NCBI RefSeq assembly: GCF_000586475.1
Contig: NZ_BAWJ01000004.1
Location: 1-64,000 of the forward strand
DNA length: 64,000 nt
Source: Psychrobacter sp. JCM 18903
Lineage (GTDB): Bacteria; Pseudomonadota; Gammaproteobacteria; Pseudomonadales; Moraxellaceae
Reading direction: 5' to 3'
In this document: piece by piece, positions 28,116 to 38,459 of the stretch
Position numbering within the stretch: position 1 is the stretch's first letter
Layout: each line of letters starts with the position of its first letter
The notes under the pieces: model-generated
Told to the model about the DNA's origin: nothing
Databases searched by the model: none
Seen by the model: only the letters and a program-made list of their open reading frames with translations
Made by a program: the position numbers and the translations under genes

Positions 28116-28900
28116 TTAATCTTTAGCGCTGTCCACCCAAGAAAACTCTTCTAAGATACGCATCCATTGGTCGTCTAATTTAGCTTTTAGCAATAATGGC
28201 TCACCAGTGACGGGGTGGCTGAGCGCTAAAGTCTGAGCATGCAGCAACATGCGCGTACAATCATAGTGAGTACGAAAAAATCGTGTGTGACGTATATCAC
28301 CGTGGCTAGTATCACCCACGATATGATGGAATACATGTCGCATGTGCCGACGCAGCTGATGCTTGCGCCCAGTCTCGGGTGTCAAGCGCACAAGACTATA
28401 GCGGCTCGTGTCATGCTTTTTTGATACGGCAAATGGTAGCTCGATTTGTGCCAAACTTTGCCAATGGGTCACCGCCTCTTGAGCGGGTCTGTCCAAATCG
28501 GCAAACTTATCGGCGATGGCATCGGGTTGAAAGCTCAGCGCATAATCAACGGTGCCTTGTTCTGACATATAGCCGCGCACCACGCTAAATACTGCTTGGT
28601 AACTTTGTGTTCAGTAAAAGCCTCGCCAAGGCTGCGCGCCACGGCTGAGCTCTTGGCAAACAATAATACGCCCGATGTGGGCTTGTCTAACCGGTGCACT
28701 GGAAACACGTGGCAACCTACCGCATCACGGGTGAGTTGCATGGCAAAGCGCGTCTCGCCTTTATCTAGCCAACTGCGATGCACCAATAGACCAGCCTCTT
28801 TATTAATTGCCACCAGAAATTCATCTTCATAGATTATTTCTATTTGGTTAGCGATTTGATTGGCGGTGCCGCTTTCGATATCCATGTTTTCATTGTCCAT
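28116..28900 (-). CDS. truC: tRNA pseudouridine-65 synthase-like (frame interrupted)
   Basis: RluA-family pseudouridine synthase, 261 residues once a lost G near 28580 is restored (KQYLAVVRGYMSEQ across the join). Seen: IIYEDEFLVAINKEAGLLVHRS, the catalytic Asp motif VFPVHRLDKPTSGVLLF, EHKVTKQY, and the late RYSLVRLTPETGRKHQLRRHM. The short length, the DxxLVAINKPxGLLVHRS opening and the ARHLLAHA-like RMLLHAQTLALSHP agree with TruC, which modifies position 65 of tRNA-Ile and tRNA-Asp in E. coli. It lies downstream of glmS but is separated from it by a terminator. Confidence 0.8.
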
Positions 28901-28972
28901 ACTGTAGATACAGTAATTATATAAGTGATTGAATTATATAAATTACTGATATTTTTCTATTTCGTTATTCAC

Positions 28973-29014
28973 AAAAAATCCTTCGCTATCTTATTCGTAC
29001 CAGATAGCGAAGGA
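28973..29014 (-). terminator. Terminator of glmS
   Basis: On the minus strand a perfect 13-pair stem (TCCTTCGCTATCT with AGATAGCGAAGGA) followed by TTTTTTG, 47 bases after the glmS stop. Confidence 0.92.
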
Positions 29015-29060
29015 CTCGGTGTAAAAAGCAATTTATTGATAATAAAATCAAATACTTATA

Positions 29061-30905
29061 TTACTCAACAGTCACTGATTTAGCAAGGTTACGTGGCTGA
29101 TCGACGTCTGTACCGCGCATTACTGCGACATGGTATGACAACAGCTGTACGGGTACGCTATAGACGATAGGGGCAAGCGTCTCGCACACATCAGGCACAT
29201 AAACCACGTGCATTCTATCTTCTGCAACCATCTTGCTTTCTTCACTGGCAAATACAAACAGCTCACCGTGGCGCGCGTGTACTTCTTGCATATTGGCTTT
29301 TAGCTTATCAAACATGCTGTCTTTTGGCGCTAGTACGACGATGGGCATGTCTTTATCGACCAATGCCAATGGTCCATGCTTAAGCTCGCCTGCTGCATAG
29401 CCTTCAGCATGAATATAAGAGATTTCTTTCAGCTTTAAAGCGCCTTCTAGCGCTATTGGAAACTGCAAACCACGACCTAAAAACAGGCAGCTCTTTTTAT
29501 ACTCAAAATGCTCACTCATGGCTTTGATAGGCGCATCGAGGTTTAAGCTGGCATGTAGTTGACCACGTAGCTCTTGTAATTGACCAAGCAAGGTACTCAG
29601 GTTTTCGCCAGTCATGCGCTCTTGAACCATACCTACTTTTAAGACCAATAGCATTAAAGCGGCAAGCTGAGTGGTGAATGCTTTGGTAGAAGCAACACCA
29701 ATCTCGGGACCAGCAAGCGTTGGTAAAAAGATATCCGTCTCACGTACCAAAGACGATGTCGGTACGTTGCATAATGCTAAGCTAACTAGACCTGCTGGCG
29801 TGTGCTTTTGAATATCACGTAGCGCCGATAACGTGTCTGCCGTTTCGCCAGATTGAGAAATACAAATGACAAGTGTATTGTCGATGACGACAGGATTGCG
29901 ATAGCGGAATTCGCTAGCGACTTCAACGGAACAAGGCACACGAATCAGGCTCTCAAACCAATATTTTGCGACCAAGCCTGAGTGGTAACTGGTACCACAA
30001 GCGATGACTTGGACATGCTTAATGCCTTTTAATTGCGCTTCATGACGCTGTAAAAAATCATCACGCAGTTTAGACGGCTCATCGCTATCTACAGCCATCT
30101 CAACAGTACGGGCAACCGCGTCTGGCTGCTCATAGATCTCTTTGAGCATATAATGCTTAAATTCACCTTTATCCGCATTGTGCTGTGCCGCATCAATTTC
30201 ATGTATCTGACGTTTTACTTCGACACCATCGGCATAAACCTTAATGCTACTGCGCGTCAATTTGGCGATATCACCTTCTTCTAGATACATAAAGCGATTG
30301 GTGACTGGTAGTAGGGCTAATTGATCAGAAGCAATAAAATTCTCACCGATACCCACACCAATCACTAGTGGAGAGCCCAAACGAACAGTAATCAGCTCTT
30401 CTGGGCAGTCGATATGTAGAATACCAAGGGCAAATGCGCCATGTAATAACGGAATAACGGCACGAACCGCCTCTAGTAAATCAGGTGTGGTTTTGTAGAT
30501 ATCATTGATTAGATGAGCGACGACTTCGGTATCGGTCTGCGAAGTGAACACGTAACCTTTAGCAATCAATTCTTCTTTTAATTCGGCATAGTTTTCAACG
30601 ATACCGTTATGTACCACAGCAATCTTGCCTGATACGTGCGGATGGGCATTACGCTGTGCCGGCTCGCCATGGGTTGCCCAGCGTGTATGCGCAATACCAA
30701 TATGACCATCGAAAAATTCAGGATTGACGGCCACAGCATCGACCAATGCTTGCACTTTACCCACTTGGCGCTCGCGATGGAGTTCGCCATCACGAATGAC
30801 GGTCAGACCGGCAGAATCATAACCACGGTATTCTAGACGCTTAAGACCCTCAAGTAAGATATTAGCGATATTACGCTCAGCGACTGCTCCAACGATTCCA
30901 CACAT
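29061..30905 (-). CDS. glmS: Glutamine-fructose-6-phosphate aminotransferase
   Basis: Makes glucosamine-6-phosphate from fructose-6-phosphate and glutamine, the entry to UDP-GlcNAc, peptidoglycan and LPS. The 614-residue frame is complete. The glutaminase domain begins MCGIVGAV with Cys2 as nucleophile after Met removal, and has IAHTRWATHGEP and HNGIVENY. Two SIS domains follow (VIACGTSYHSG, CISQSGETADTL, GRGLQFPIALEGALKLKEISYIHAE), and the C-terminus ends DVDQPRNLAKSVTVE as expected. glmU lies just upstream on the same strand with a 247-base gap. Confidence 0.96.
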   Translation of the reverse strand: MCGIVGAVAERNIANILLEGLKRLEYRGYDSAGLTVIRDGELHRERQVGKVQALVDAVAVNPEFFDGHIGIAHTRWATHGEPAQRNAHPHVSGKIAVVHNGIVENYAELKEELIAKGYVFTSQTDTEVVAHLINDIYKTTPDLLEAVRAVIPLLHGAFALGILHIDCPEELITVRLGSPLVIGVGIGENFIASDQLALLPVTNRFMYLEEGDIAKLTRSSIKVYADGVEVKRQIHEIDAAQHNADKGEFKHYMLKEIYEQPDAVARTVEMAVDSDEPSKLRDDFLQRHEAQLKGIKHVQVIACGTSYHSGLVAKYWFESLIRVPCSVEVASEFRYRNPVVIDNTLVICISQSGETADTLSALRDIQKHTPAGLVSLALCNVPTSSLVRETDIFLPTLAGPEIGVASTKAFTTQLAALMLLVLKVGMVQERMTGENLSTLLGQLQELRGQLHASLNLDAPIKAMSEHFEYKKSCLFLGRGLQFPIALEGALKLKEISYIHAEGYAAGELKHGPLALVDKDMPIVVLAPKDSMFDKLKANMQEVHARHGELFVFASEESKMVAEDRMHVVYVPDVCETLAPIVYSVPVQLLSYHVAVMRGTDVDQPRNLAKSVTVE

Positions 30906-31071
30906 AACTATTCCTTAAATTCGATGTTTCATGTTTTGATTTTTAAAGGCTTCAATGTTTCAATGCTTAACCGCTCAAATGCTTTGAGAGGCAATAATGT
31001 TCAGTCAATAAATAATAGAAGTTCATACTGGCAGAGCTTTTATACTAACAATTTTGACGTTATAAATATAA

Positions 31072-31103
31072 GGAAGCAGCATCACAAAAATTGTCATGCT
31101 GCT
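31072..31103 (-). terminator. Hairpin between glmU and glmS
   Basis: AAGCAGCAT / ATGCTGCTT arms around an inner ACAAAAATTGT, 50 bases after glmU. No good T-tract follows on the minus strand, so it may be a weak terminator or a leader hairpin of glmS. Confidence 0.45.
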
Positions 31104-31152
31104 TAGTATTACTTCAATAGATATTGTTCAAAATACTTGTGATTGACCATTG

Positions 31153-32535
31153 CTATTTTGACTTTTTGGTCGGACGCTGAAAGTCGTTTTTCTGAGTTTG
31201 TCGTGCCCGTCCAAAGGCTAATGCTTTACTGTCGACGTCTTTAGTAATCACTGAACCTGCAGCAACCGTAGCGGTATCACCAATAGTCACAGGTGCCACT
31301 AAACTTGAGTTCGAGCCAATGAAGGCATTGTCTTCAATAATGGTTTGTGATTTATTGACACCATCATAATTGCAAGTAATGACACCTGCACCGACATTGA
31401 CATCTGTACCAATGGTCGTATCACCGATATAACTCAAGTGATTAACCTTGCTGCCATGACCGATAGTCGATTTCTTAATTTCGACGAAATTACCAACTTT
31501 ACTATTGTCAGCCAATACCGTTTCAGGACGCAAATGGGCGAAAGGACCGACATCAACACCTGCCCCAATCTCAGCGCGATCAATCACGCAATAAGGTTTT
31601 ATGTGGCAGGCATTACCAATGTGGGCGTTTTTGATGACACAGCCTGCTTCGATATAAACATTGTCACCTAAGACACAATCACCCTCGAATACCACACCCA
31701 CATCGACAAACACATCTTGACCCGCAGTCAAGGTACCGCGAATATCAACGCGACTTGGATCAGCAAACTGCACGCCCGCTTCTTGTAAGTCGGCGACCAG
31801 TTTGCCTTGCCAAGTGCGCTCTAAGCTAGCGAGCTGTTGGCGGTTATTGACGCCTTCAATCTCAAAGGTATGCTCAGGCTCAATCGCGACAATATTAATG
31901 CCTTCAGCGACCGCCATTTTGACAATATCCGTCAGATAGTATTCTTGCTGCGCATTGTCATTAGACAGTTTTGGCAGGTATTTATGCAATAACGCATTAT
32001 CGACGCAGTAAATACCGCTATTAATCTCTTGGATTTTCTGCTCATCGGCGCTGGCATCTTTTTGCTCGACGATGGCTTCGATGTTGCCGTCTTTGTCACG
32101 TTTGATACGACCGAGACCAAAAGGATTGTCTACGGTCAACGTCAACATCGACATGCCGTCAGTATTAGCCGCTTGTAGCGTTGCTAATGTCTGGCAGCTG
32201 ACTAATGGCACATCACCATAGAGAATCAGGCTTTGCCCTTCTTTGGGTAATTCCGACAGGGTCACTTTCACCGCATGTCCAGTACCTAATTGCTCAGTCT
32301 GAGCAACCCAAGTAATAGGCAAATGCGCATATTGAGCATTGATATCTGCTTGGACTTGCTCGCCACCAAAACCATGAACAATAATGGTGTCATCAACCGT
32401 TAATTGATGACAAGTATCAAGGACATGACCCAATAACGACTTGCCAGCCAATGTCTGTAGCACTTTTGGCTTAGCCGACTGCATACGTGTGCCTTTGCCA
32501 GCAGCGAGAATGATTACCGAGAGGGGAGTTGTCAT
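31153..32535 (-). CDS. glmU: Bifunctional UDP-N-acetylglucosamine pyrophosphorylase / glucosamine-1-phosphate acetyltransferase
   Basis: Last two steps to UDP-GlcNAc. The 460-residue protein has the nucleotidyltransferase domain (residues 1-230: IILAAGKGTRMQSAKPKVL, VAQTEQLGTGHAV, YGDVPLV) and a left-handed beta-helix acetyltransferase domain (about 250-450) of hexapeptide repeats such as GAGVDVGPFAHLRPETVL and VNVGAGVITCNYDG, with the catalytic His region HLSYIGDTTIG. The C-terminus is basic. Complete frame; paired with glmS. Confidence 0.96.
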   Translation of the reverse strand: MTTPLSVIILAAGKGTRMQSAKPKVLQTLAGKSLLGHVLDTCHQLTVDDTIIVHGFGGEQVQADINAQYAHLPITWVAQTEQLGTGHAVKVTLSELPKEGQSLILYGDVPLVSCQTLATLQAANTDGMSMLTLTVDNPFGLGRIKRDKDGNIEAIVEQKDASADEQKIQEINSGIYCVDNALLHKYLPKLSNDNAQQEYYLTDIVKMAVAEGINIVAIEPEHTFEIEGVNNRQQLASLERTWQGKLVADLQEAGVQFADPSRVDIRGTLTAGQDVFVDVGVVFEGDCVLGDNVYIEAGCVIKNAHIGNACHIKPYCVIDRAEIGAGVDVGPFAHLRPETVLADNSKVGNFVEIKKSTIGHGSKVNHLSYIGDTTIGTDVNVGAGVITCNYDGVNKSQTIIEDNAFIGSNSSLVAPVTIGDTATVAAGSVITKDVDSKALAFGRARQTQKNDFQRPTKKSK

Positions 32536-32792
32536 AATAGCCTACAAATGTAACAAAATATAATTTCAAATTATAACTCAAACAGTCATTTAACTGAAAC
32601 GCTATGTCGTGACATCTTTGTAACTTACGTTGCTTGTCATGGGCTTACCATTTACTGGTAGCTTGCTGATAAATTGGCTATCGTCACAAACTCATTATTA
32701 AAAAAGTGGGAGAGTCAAAAAAATGGTGGACTATAAACGACAATCGGTTATCAAAGACCGTCGCTTATATAAAAGCGAGGCTAATTTAACAA

Positions 32793-33371
32793 TTAAAGGA
32801 TGGTGGTATAAATAATGATCCAAACGGCTGCTGCCATGACCCCTGCGATGATGTCATCAAGCATGATACCTAGGCCGCCTGCGACTTTTTTATCTGCCCA
32901 GCCAATCGGTGGTGGCTTAATAATGTCAAAAAAGCGGAATAATATAAAGGCGATAATAATGGCAACAATAGAAGAGGTTTGGGCGATATTTTGCCAAAAA
33001 TTGCCGTCAGCGATACCCATATAAGATAGCGGCAGTAGGGTAAGCCACATGCCTGCCCATTCATCCCAGACGATATGCGGGTTATCATGCCCGCCCATCA
33101 GATTCGAGGTGCGACCACATATCTCGTTACCAACCAGACAGGACAGAATGGTAATAATCAAGAATGGTACGAAGCCTAAGCTCAGTAGCGGTATGGCGAC
33201 GATTAAGCCGCCAACAGTTCCCCAAGTACCAGGCGCACGGCGCGGTAGGCCACTACCTAAACCTAACCCAAGCCAATAAACTACGCGGTCAAGCATATTG
33301 GCATTGGCGGGTAGCGGCGGGCAATCATTGGCTTTACGGATATCAGGCTTAGATAGGTTGTGATCAATCAT
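32793..33371 (-). CDS. pgpA: Phosphatidylglycerophosphatase A
   Basis: Dephosphorylates phosphatidylglycerophosphate to phosphatidylglycerol. The protein has the PgpA signature GLGSGLPRRAPGTWGTVGG near residue 38-56, VWDEWAGMWLTL, and RFFDIIKPPPIGWADKKVAGGLGIMLDD, which together form the active site, in a protein with several TM helices. Start ATG 33371 is preferred to TTG 33383 because an AGG lies six bases upstream; this puts the start one base beyond the thiL stop, so the genes are tightly coupled. thiL-pgpA with nusB and ribH upstream is a common proteobacterial order. Confidence 0.92.
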   Translation of the reverse strand: MIDHNLSKPDIRKANDCPPLPANANMLDRVVYWLGLGLGSGLPRRAPGTWGTVGGLIVAIPLLSLGFVPFLIITILSCLVGNEICGRTSNLMGGHDNPHIVWDEWAGMWLTLLPLSYMGIADGNFWQNIAQTSSIVAIIIAFILFRFFDIIKPPPIGWADKKVAGGLGIMLDDIIAGVMAAAVWIIIYTTIL

Positions 33372-33372
33372 G

Positions 33373-34413
33373 TTAACCTGCAAAATGTTGGTAACCCGTC
33401 AGATTGGGCCAAGTAGTAAAGGGGGCGGGATGGGTAGGTGTGATGGGCTGTCCTTGATAAAAAAGCCCTGATGGTAAATTTTTGATAGAATCTGGCTCAT
33501 TTACGGTTATGACTTCGCCGATACAGGTAACAGGCGTGTTGCTACTGTCATTAACAGGTGGTTCAATATGAGCAGGCAAAGTAAAAGCCAATTCATAATC
33601 ATCACCGCCAGTCAGCTGGCACAACAAGCGCTCGGTTAACTCAGCGTTTGCCAATGCTTTGCTAGTAGGTAGCTGATCGAGATGAATGCGCATACTAACG
33701 CTGCTTTGTTGGCAGATATGTCCAATGTCTTGATACAGACCATCAGAGATATCTATCATCGCAGTCGCACCAATTTTTGCCAATGCTGCACCCAGTGCAA
33801 TACGCGGCGTTGGCATATGTAGACGATGCGTAAGCTCAATACCGATAGCAGTATCAGGATGCTGTAGCGCATAAGCGGCATCGCCAAGCGTGCCTGAGAC
33901 ATAAAGTTTGTCGCCAACTTGCGCGCCTGAACGGTAGACGGCTGGCGTCTCTTTGGTGAGTAACCCTTGCGCGCTGACACTCAGAACTAAATTGTCGCTG
34001 CGCGTGGTATCACCACCAATCAGCGTCACCCCAAATAGCTGGCAAGCATGAAATAAGCCTTTAGCAAATTCACTTAACCAGTGCTCATTTGCCAAGCGCT
34101 CAGGCAAAGCTAACGCCAGTAGAATACTATGCGGAGTTGCACCCATAGCGGAAATATCTGAGACATTAACAGCTACGGCTTTATAACCGATGGTAAATGC
34201 CAGCTTACTTATTTGCTCCCAGTCAGCGCTAAAGTGTCGACCTTGAACCAGCGTATCAATGCAGCTGACCAAGCGCGCGCCTGCAGGCAAGCTCATCACC
34301 GCGGCATCATCACCAATGCCTTTTTCGACACTGCCTTTGTCGACACTGCTAGACAATGACTGCGCAGCTTGCATTTGGGAGAATATACGCTCAATCAGCT
34401 CAAACTCATTCAT
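33373..34413 (-). CDS. thiL: Thiamine-monophosphate kinase
   Basis: Phosphorylates thiamine monophosphate to the coenzyme, thiamine pyrophosphate. The 346-residue PurM-like kinase shows [11 protein letters not shown], the ATP/Mg site [45 protein letters not shown] and the late [16 protein letters not shown] and [12 protein letters not shown] motifs in the expected order. It begins within a few bases of the nusB end and is followed by pgpA after one base. Complete frame. Confidence 0.94.
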   Translation of the reverse strand: MNEFELIERIFSQMQAAQSLSSSVDKGSVEKGIGDDAAVMSLPAGARLVSCIDTLVQGRHFSADWEQISKLAFTIGYKAVAVNVSDISAMGATPHSILLALALPERLANEHWLSEFAKGLFHACQLFGVTLIGGDTTRSDNLVLSVSAQGLLTKETPAVYRSGAQVGDKLYVSGTLGDAAYALQHPDTAIGIELTHRLHMPTPRIALGAALAKIGATAMIDISDGLYQDIGHICQQSSVSMRIHLDQLPTSKALANAELTERLLCQLTGGDDYELAFTLPAHIEPPVNDSSNTPVTCIGEVITVNEPDSIKNLPSGLFYQGQPITPTHPAPFTTWPNLTGYQHFAG

Positions 34414-34415
34414 GA

Positions 34416-35299
34416 TTAGTCTTTGCTGTCTGCATCAGTGCGGTCTGTTTCAGTCGCTTTTTTGCTCGCTTTTTTGCTCGCTTTAAAGTCACTAATATTG
34501 GCAGTAGCTTACTAGCGCTATTGCGTTTGACAGTAGCATTATTGGCACTGATACGAGGCTTGTTTGAAGTAGTTGGTTTTTCTTCAATGGCAGCTGTATC
34601 AGCACTATCTTCTATATCGGCATTATTTTCTGCATTGATATCAGCTTTTATTACAGGTTTAGCAGCCGCTTTTTGTGAGGTGCGTAAATTGGCTTTGCTA
34701 TCTGCTTCTACTTCAATAGCACGTAGCTCTACCGCCATTTTATCAAGGACGGCATTAATCAATTTATGCGCGTCAGTAGCGCCAAAGTGATTATTGAGCT
34801 TCATCGCTTCATCAAGTACCACTTTATACGGAATCTCTAAGCGGTTCTGTAGCTCGTAAGCACCAATTAAAAGAATAGCGTGTTCGACGGTATCCAATTT
34901 ATCGATTTCACGGTCAAGATGCTGAGAGATAAGGACATCTAGCGCCTCGATCTGCTCTGGGATATCACGCATCATTTCATGATAATAGCCAATATGTACG
35001 GTATGCATGGCATTAGTCGCGCGGGTGCGAGCGGCGATATCGTGTGGTGCATTGTCTTTCCAGCCAAGCTTACCATCGATATCGAAGCGGCGATCAGTGA
35101 CGAGCCATTCGTATAGACCTTGCATCGCAAAGCGTCGCGCTTTACGAATAGCGGTGTGACTGGTCTTGTAAGAAGACTCACTCATATCGAAGATTTGATC
35201 ACCCGCACTGCTGCTCGCGATGCGCGTGGCTTCAGCTTGTTTATCATTGGTTTGGGCGGTTTTCGCAGCGCTGATAGCGCGCTTGAGTTGGTCAGTCAT
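34416..35299 (-). CDS. nusB: Transcription antitermination protein NusB with long C-terminal tail (possible frameshift)
   Basis: NusB binds boxA RNA with NusE for rRNA antitermination. The core (residues about 50-205) has [82 protein letters not shown]. About 50 residues precede it and about 90 follow, rich in Ala, Asn, Asp and Lys and probably disordered. As read, the frame stops at 34406 with an unusual [12 protein letters not shown] end; one base restored near 34508 instead gives [28 protein letters not shown] ending at 34416, two bases before the thiL start. I prefer the second, with moderate certainty. Confidence 0.85.
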
Positions 35300-35436
35300 A
35301 GGGGGTCTATACCTAGTTGCTAAGATAAAAAGTTTTTAAGATAAAAGTTTTAAAATAAAATGTTAAATAGTAGTTAGCTGGCAGCTTTGCCAGTCGAGTT
35401 TTGTAGTGTACTTGGTAACAGTCTTTGTAACACTGA

Positions 35437-35480
35437 CGCTGTGGTCTCGATAAAAACGAAAGCTTATAAAAACCACAGCG
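35437..35480 (-). other. Long-loop hairpin between ribH and nusB
   Basis: Nine-pair arms CGCTGTGGT (35437-35445) and ACCACAGCG (35472-35480) around a 26-base AT-rich loop, 40 bases after ribH. There is no T-tract. It could be an mRNA processing or attenuation element, or chance. Confidence 0.35.
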
Positions 35481-35519
35481 CTCATTAAATAACTAACAGC
35501 CTATCAAATGATGGCTTGA

Positions 35520-36041
35520 TTAAGCGTCTTCACTGTCATCTTCAATATCTAACTGTGATAGTACCGCAAGCATTTCTAGTACAACCATCGCCGCTTCTGA
35601 GCCTTTGTTACCCGCTTTCGTGCCAGCACGTTCAATCGCTTGCTCAATGCTGTCAGTGGTCAAGACGCCATTGGCAACAGGGATATTGTAGTCCATAGCT
35701 ACCGCGCTTAAGCCTTTTGCAGATTCGCTTGCAACGAAATCAAAATGCGGTGTGCTACCACGAATAATCGCACCTAAAGCAACGATGGCATCAAAACGAT
35801 CAGATTCAGCGGCACGTTGAGCAACCAATGGCAATTCAAAAGCACCAGGCACGCGGATAACGGTAATGTTGCTACCCAATACACCGTGACGTAGTAGCGC
35901 ATCAATTGCACCATCTACCAATGACTCAACCACAAAACCATTAAAACGACCGACGACGATACCAATACGAACGTCTTTGTTTTGATGTAAATTACCATCG
36001 ATGTGAGTCACGTCATTGCGCTGCTGTTGTAGATTTGACAT
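35520..36041 (-). CDS. ribH: 6,7-dimethyl-8-ribityllumazine synthase
   Basis: Penultimate riboflavin enzyme, joining the ribitylamino-uracil and dihydroxybutanone phosphate. The 173-residue frame shows [57 protein letters not shown] (with the catalytic His region) and [27 protein letters not shown], all typical. About 20 residues precede the conserved start. I found no FMN riboswitch in front of it. It heads the ribH-nusB-thiL-pgpA block. Confidence 0.95.
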   Translation of the reverse strand: MSNLQQQRNDVTHIDGNLHQNKDVRIGIVVGRFNGFVVESLVDGAIDALLRHGVLGSNITVIRVPGAFELPLVAQRAAESDRFDAIVALGAIIRGSTPHFDFVASESAKGLSAVAMDYNIPVANGVLTTDSIEQAIERAGTKAGNKGSEAAMVVLEMLAVLSQLDIEDDSEDA

Positions 36042-36217
36042 AAAAAATCCTTTGCCGAATGGGCTTTTAATTAAAATGTAGGAATAAATAATGCGCTAAA
36101 TATATCGCTAGGTTCAAATGGCTTATTATCCGTTAGATAATCAGTTAAATGAACGAAAATAAGTGGTTAGCGCTATGATAACATTTTTTTCTGTTTTATT
36201 TGTACTTTACGAGCGTA

Positions 36218-37000
36218 CTATAGACGCATTTGTATGCCTTGCGCTGCCATATACGCTTTGGCTTCTTGAACCGTATACTCACCAAAATGGAAGATGCTGG
36301 CAGCAAGTACGGCATCGACGCCGCCTTCCAACACCCCTTCGGCTAAATGTTGCAAATTGCCGACGCCGCCTGAAGCAATAACAGGCACATTGACGCGGTT
36401 AGTGATTTGCTTCATTAGTGCCAAGTCATAGCCTTTTTTGGTGCCATCACCATCCATCGAGGTGACCAGTAATTCACCAGCGCCAAGCTCAGCCATTTTG
36501 CTTGCCCAAGCAACGGCATCGATACCCGTTGGTTTGCGACCACCGTGGGTAAAGATCTCCCAACGCGGCATGATAATGCCATCGACGTTGATATCAGCAA
36601 CGCGTTTGGCATCGATAGCCACGACGATACATTGGTTACCAAATTTCTGCGCCGCTTCACCGACGAACTCAGGGGTAAATACCGCTGCTGAATTAATCGC
36701 TACTTTATCCGCACCTGCATTGAGTAAGTTGCGGATATCCGCAATCTTACGCACGCCACCACCAACTGTCAGCGGAACAAATACCGTCTCCGCCATACGC
36801 TCAACGGTATGATAGGTGGTATCGCGCTCGTCATTGGTCGCAGTAATGTCCAAAAAAGTAATTTCGTCAGCGCCTTGTTCGTTGTAGCGTTTCGCTACTT
36901 CGACAGGATCGCCTGCGTCTTTAATATCGACAAATTGTACGCCTTTGACCACACGACCATTATCAACGTCCAAACAAGGAATGATACGCTTTGCTAACAT
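36218..37000 (-). CDS. hisF: Imidazole glycerol phosphate synthase subunit HisF
   Basis: Cyclase subunit of the HisFH enzyme in histidine synthesis. The 260-residue TIM barrel begins [23 protein letters not shown], has the catalytic Asp in IPCLDV and the second in [14 protein letters not shown], the phosphate-binding GGGVRK and VIASGGVGN loops, and ends with a C-terminal helix that is complete. No other his gene is next to it, so the pathway genes are dispersed. It is divergent from thrB. Confidence 0.95.
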   Translation of the reverse strand: MLAKRIIPCLDVDNGRVVKGVQFVDIKDAGDPVEVAKRYNEQGADEITFLDITATNDERDTTYHTVERMAETVFVPLTVGGGVRKIADIRNLLNAGADKVAINSAAVFTPEFVGEAAQKFGNQCIVVAIDAKRVADINVDGIIMPRWEIFTHGGRKPTGIDAVAWASKMAELGAGELLVTSMDGDGTKKGYDLALMKQITNRVNVPVIASGGVGNLQHLAEGVLEGGVDAVLAASIFHFGEYTVQEAKAYMAAQGIQMRL

Positions 37001-37188
37001 AGGGACTTTCGCCTTATAATCAATTCATTCTATAAGCGCTAGTCTAGCAAAATCACCGCCATCTCAGGCAGGTTTTCGCAAGATTATTATGCTTTTAACC
37101 AAAGTTTGCTCATGCACGGTACAATCACTGTCATTACCGTCGATATTTATCCTATTTACCTTCTTTTAATTGCCATAAGTGAGATGTC

Positions 37189-38409
37189 ATGTCCGTCTAT
37201 ACCCAGTTAACCGATGACCAGTTTGCCGATTTTTGCCACCGTTTTGGCGTATCGTTCGCGCGTGCCATTCCGATCACCCAAGGTATCAAAAACTCTAACT
37301 GGTTTATTCAGACGACTGACGATGTAGATGGCGCACACTCTTATGTATTTACCTTATTTGAAGAACGTCCACCAGAAGACATCGAAAAGATGGCGATTAT
37401 CTTAAATCAATTGGACGGTAAGTTACCGGTCGCTGCGCCGTTAGCATTGGTTGATAGCGCAGAAAAATGCTATGTCATACGCTATGACAATAAAGCAATT
37501 ACCTTAGTGCCATGCCTAGCAGGCTCGCATCCACAGCAGACGACGCAAGCGATGTGTCATGAAATTGGCGCCGCTTTAGCGATGCTGCATGAAACATTGC
37601 AAGCACTACAACCTGCGGAAGAATATGGCGTGCCGTTATACCCATGGAGCGAGGTGCGTGACCGCGAAAGGCAATTTATGCCAGCTGACGAAGCCAAATT
37701 GATGAGTGATATTTGGCAGTCTTATACGGATTTGCCGCTTGCCAGCTTGCCAAAAGGCTTATGTCATTTAGACATGTTCGCTGATAATACCTTGTGGAAT
37801 CTACAAGTAGGTGAAGAACGTTTAACAGGTTTATTGGACTTTACCGAAGTCAGTGTTGAGCATTATGTGATGGATATTGCCATTACGATTAATGACTTTT
37901 GTACCACTTGGGGTATGGCTGAACAAGGCGAGTCAGTGAATTTTGACCGCAGCAAAATGGCGGCTTTCTTACAAGGCTATGAGTCGAAACGCATCCTCGG
38001 TGAAGATGAAAAACGTGCCTTACCAGTGATGCTCGCAAAAGCGGCGGTGATTTTTTGGCTATTACGTCTCAACGTTATTCACTATAACCGTACCGAAGGA
38101 CGTACGGGCGATAATATCATGGTCAAAAATCCTGACCTGATGAAACGCCTTGCCGCTTATCATTGGTCACATGTTGAAAAAGCGCAAAGTACCGTATTTG
38201 TACTAGAGCATGCACGTTATAAAGACGATGATAAAAATAACGATGTCGAAGATTTTAAGATAATCGGTGTGTTTGTGACTGAGCAACAAGCACAAGCTGC
38301 TATTGAGCAATTAAAATCACAATCTGGCTTTAAAGATTATCCAAACGGTTTCCATATTGATGCTTATCCGTTAAATCAAATTAATTGGTCACAAGGTTTC
38401 GGTTGCTAA
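37189..38409 (+). CDS. thrB: Homoserine kinase (ThrB, APH-fold type) with extra C-terminal domain
   Basis: The kinase part (residues 1-325) is the pseudomonad-type homoserine kinase of the aminoglycoside-phosphotransferase fold: GVSFARAIPITQGIKNSNWFI as nucleotide loop, the catalytic HLDMFADN (Asp and Asn) and GLLDFTEVSVEHYVMD as the metal-binding motif, then RTGDNIMVKNPDLM. The family normally ends here at about 315-320 residues. This one continues to 406 with a separate small domain from residue 336: VFVLEHARYKDD, IIGVFVTEQQAQAAIEQLKS, GFHIDAYPLNQINWSQGF. That resembles a free-standing bacterial domain I know as DUF7336 (name uncertain). The frame is intact, so the fusion is real in this sequence. 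Confidence 0.9.
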   Translation: MSVYTQLTDDQFADFCHRFGVSFARAIPITQGIKNSNWFIQTTDDVDGAHSYVFTLFEERPPEDIEKMAIILNQLDGKLPVAAPLALVDSAEKCYVIRYDNKAITLVPCLAGSHPQQTTQAMCHEIGAALAMLHETLQALQPAEEYGVPLYPWSEVRDRERQFMPADEAKLMSDIWQSYTDLPLASLPKGLCHLDMFADNTLWNLQVGEERLTGLLDFTEVSVEHYVMDIAITINDFCTTWGMAEQGESVNFDRSKMAAFLQGYESKRILGEDEKRALPVMLAKAAVIFWLLRLNVIHYNRTEGRTGDNIMVKNPDLMKRLAAYHWSHVEKAQSTVFVLEHARYKDDDKNNDVEDFKIIGVFVTEQQAQAAIEQLKSQSGFKDYPNGFHIDAYPLNQINWSQGFGC

Positions 38410-38459
38410 TAGAATGATAGCAACGAGTTATATTTATAAATATTTAAAAGGAATTTATC

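Noticed and set aside
35437..35480. Terminator between ribH and nusB
   Set aside because: The 26-base loop and absence of a T-tract argue against it; kept only as a low-confidence hairpin.
36042..36180. FMN riboswitch upstream of ribH
   Set aside because: The conserved RFN segments (AGGGGCxxxGGTG-type blocks) are not present in this leader.
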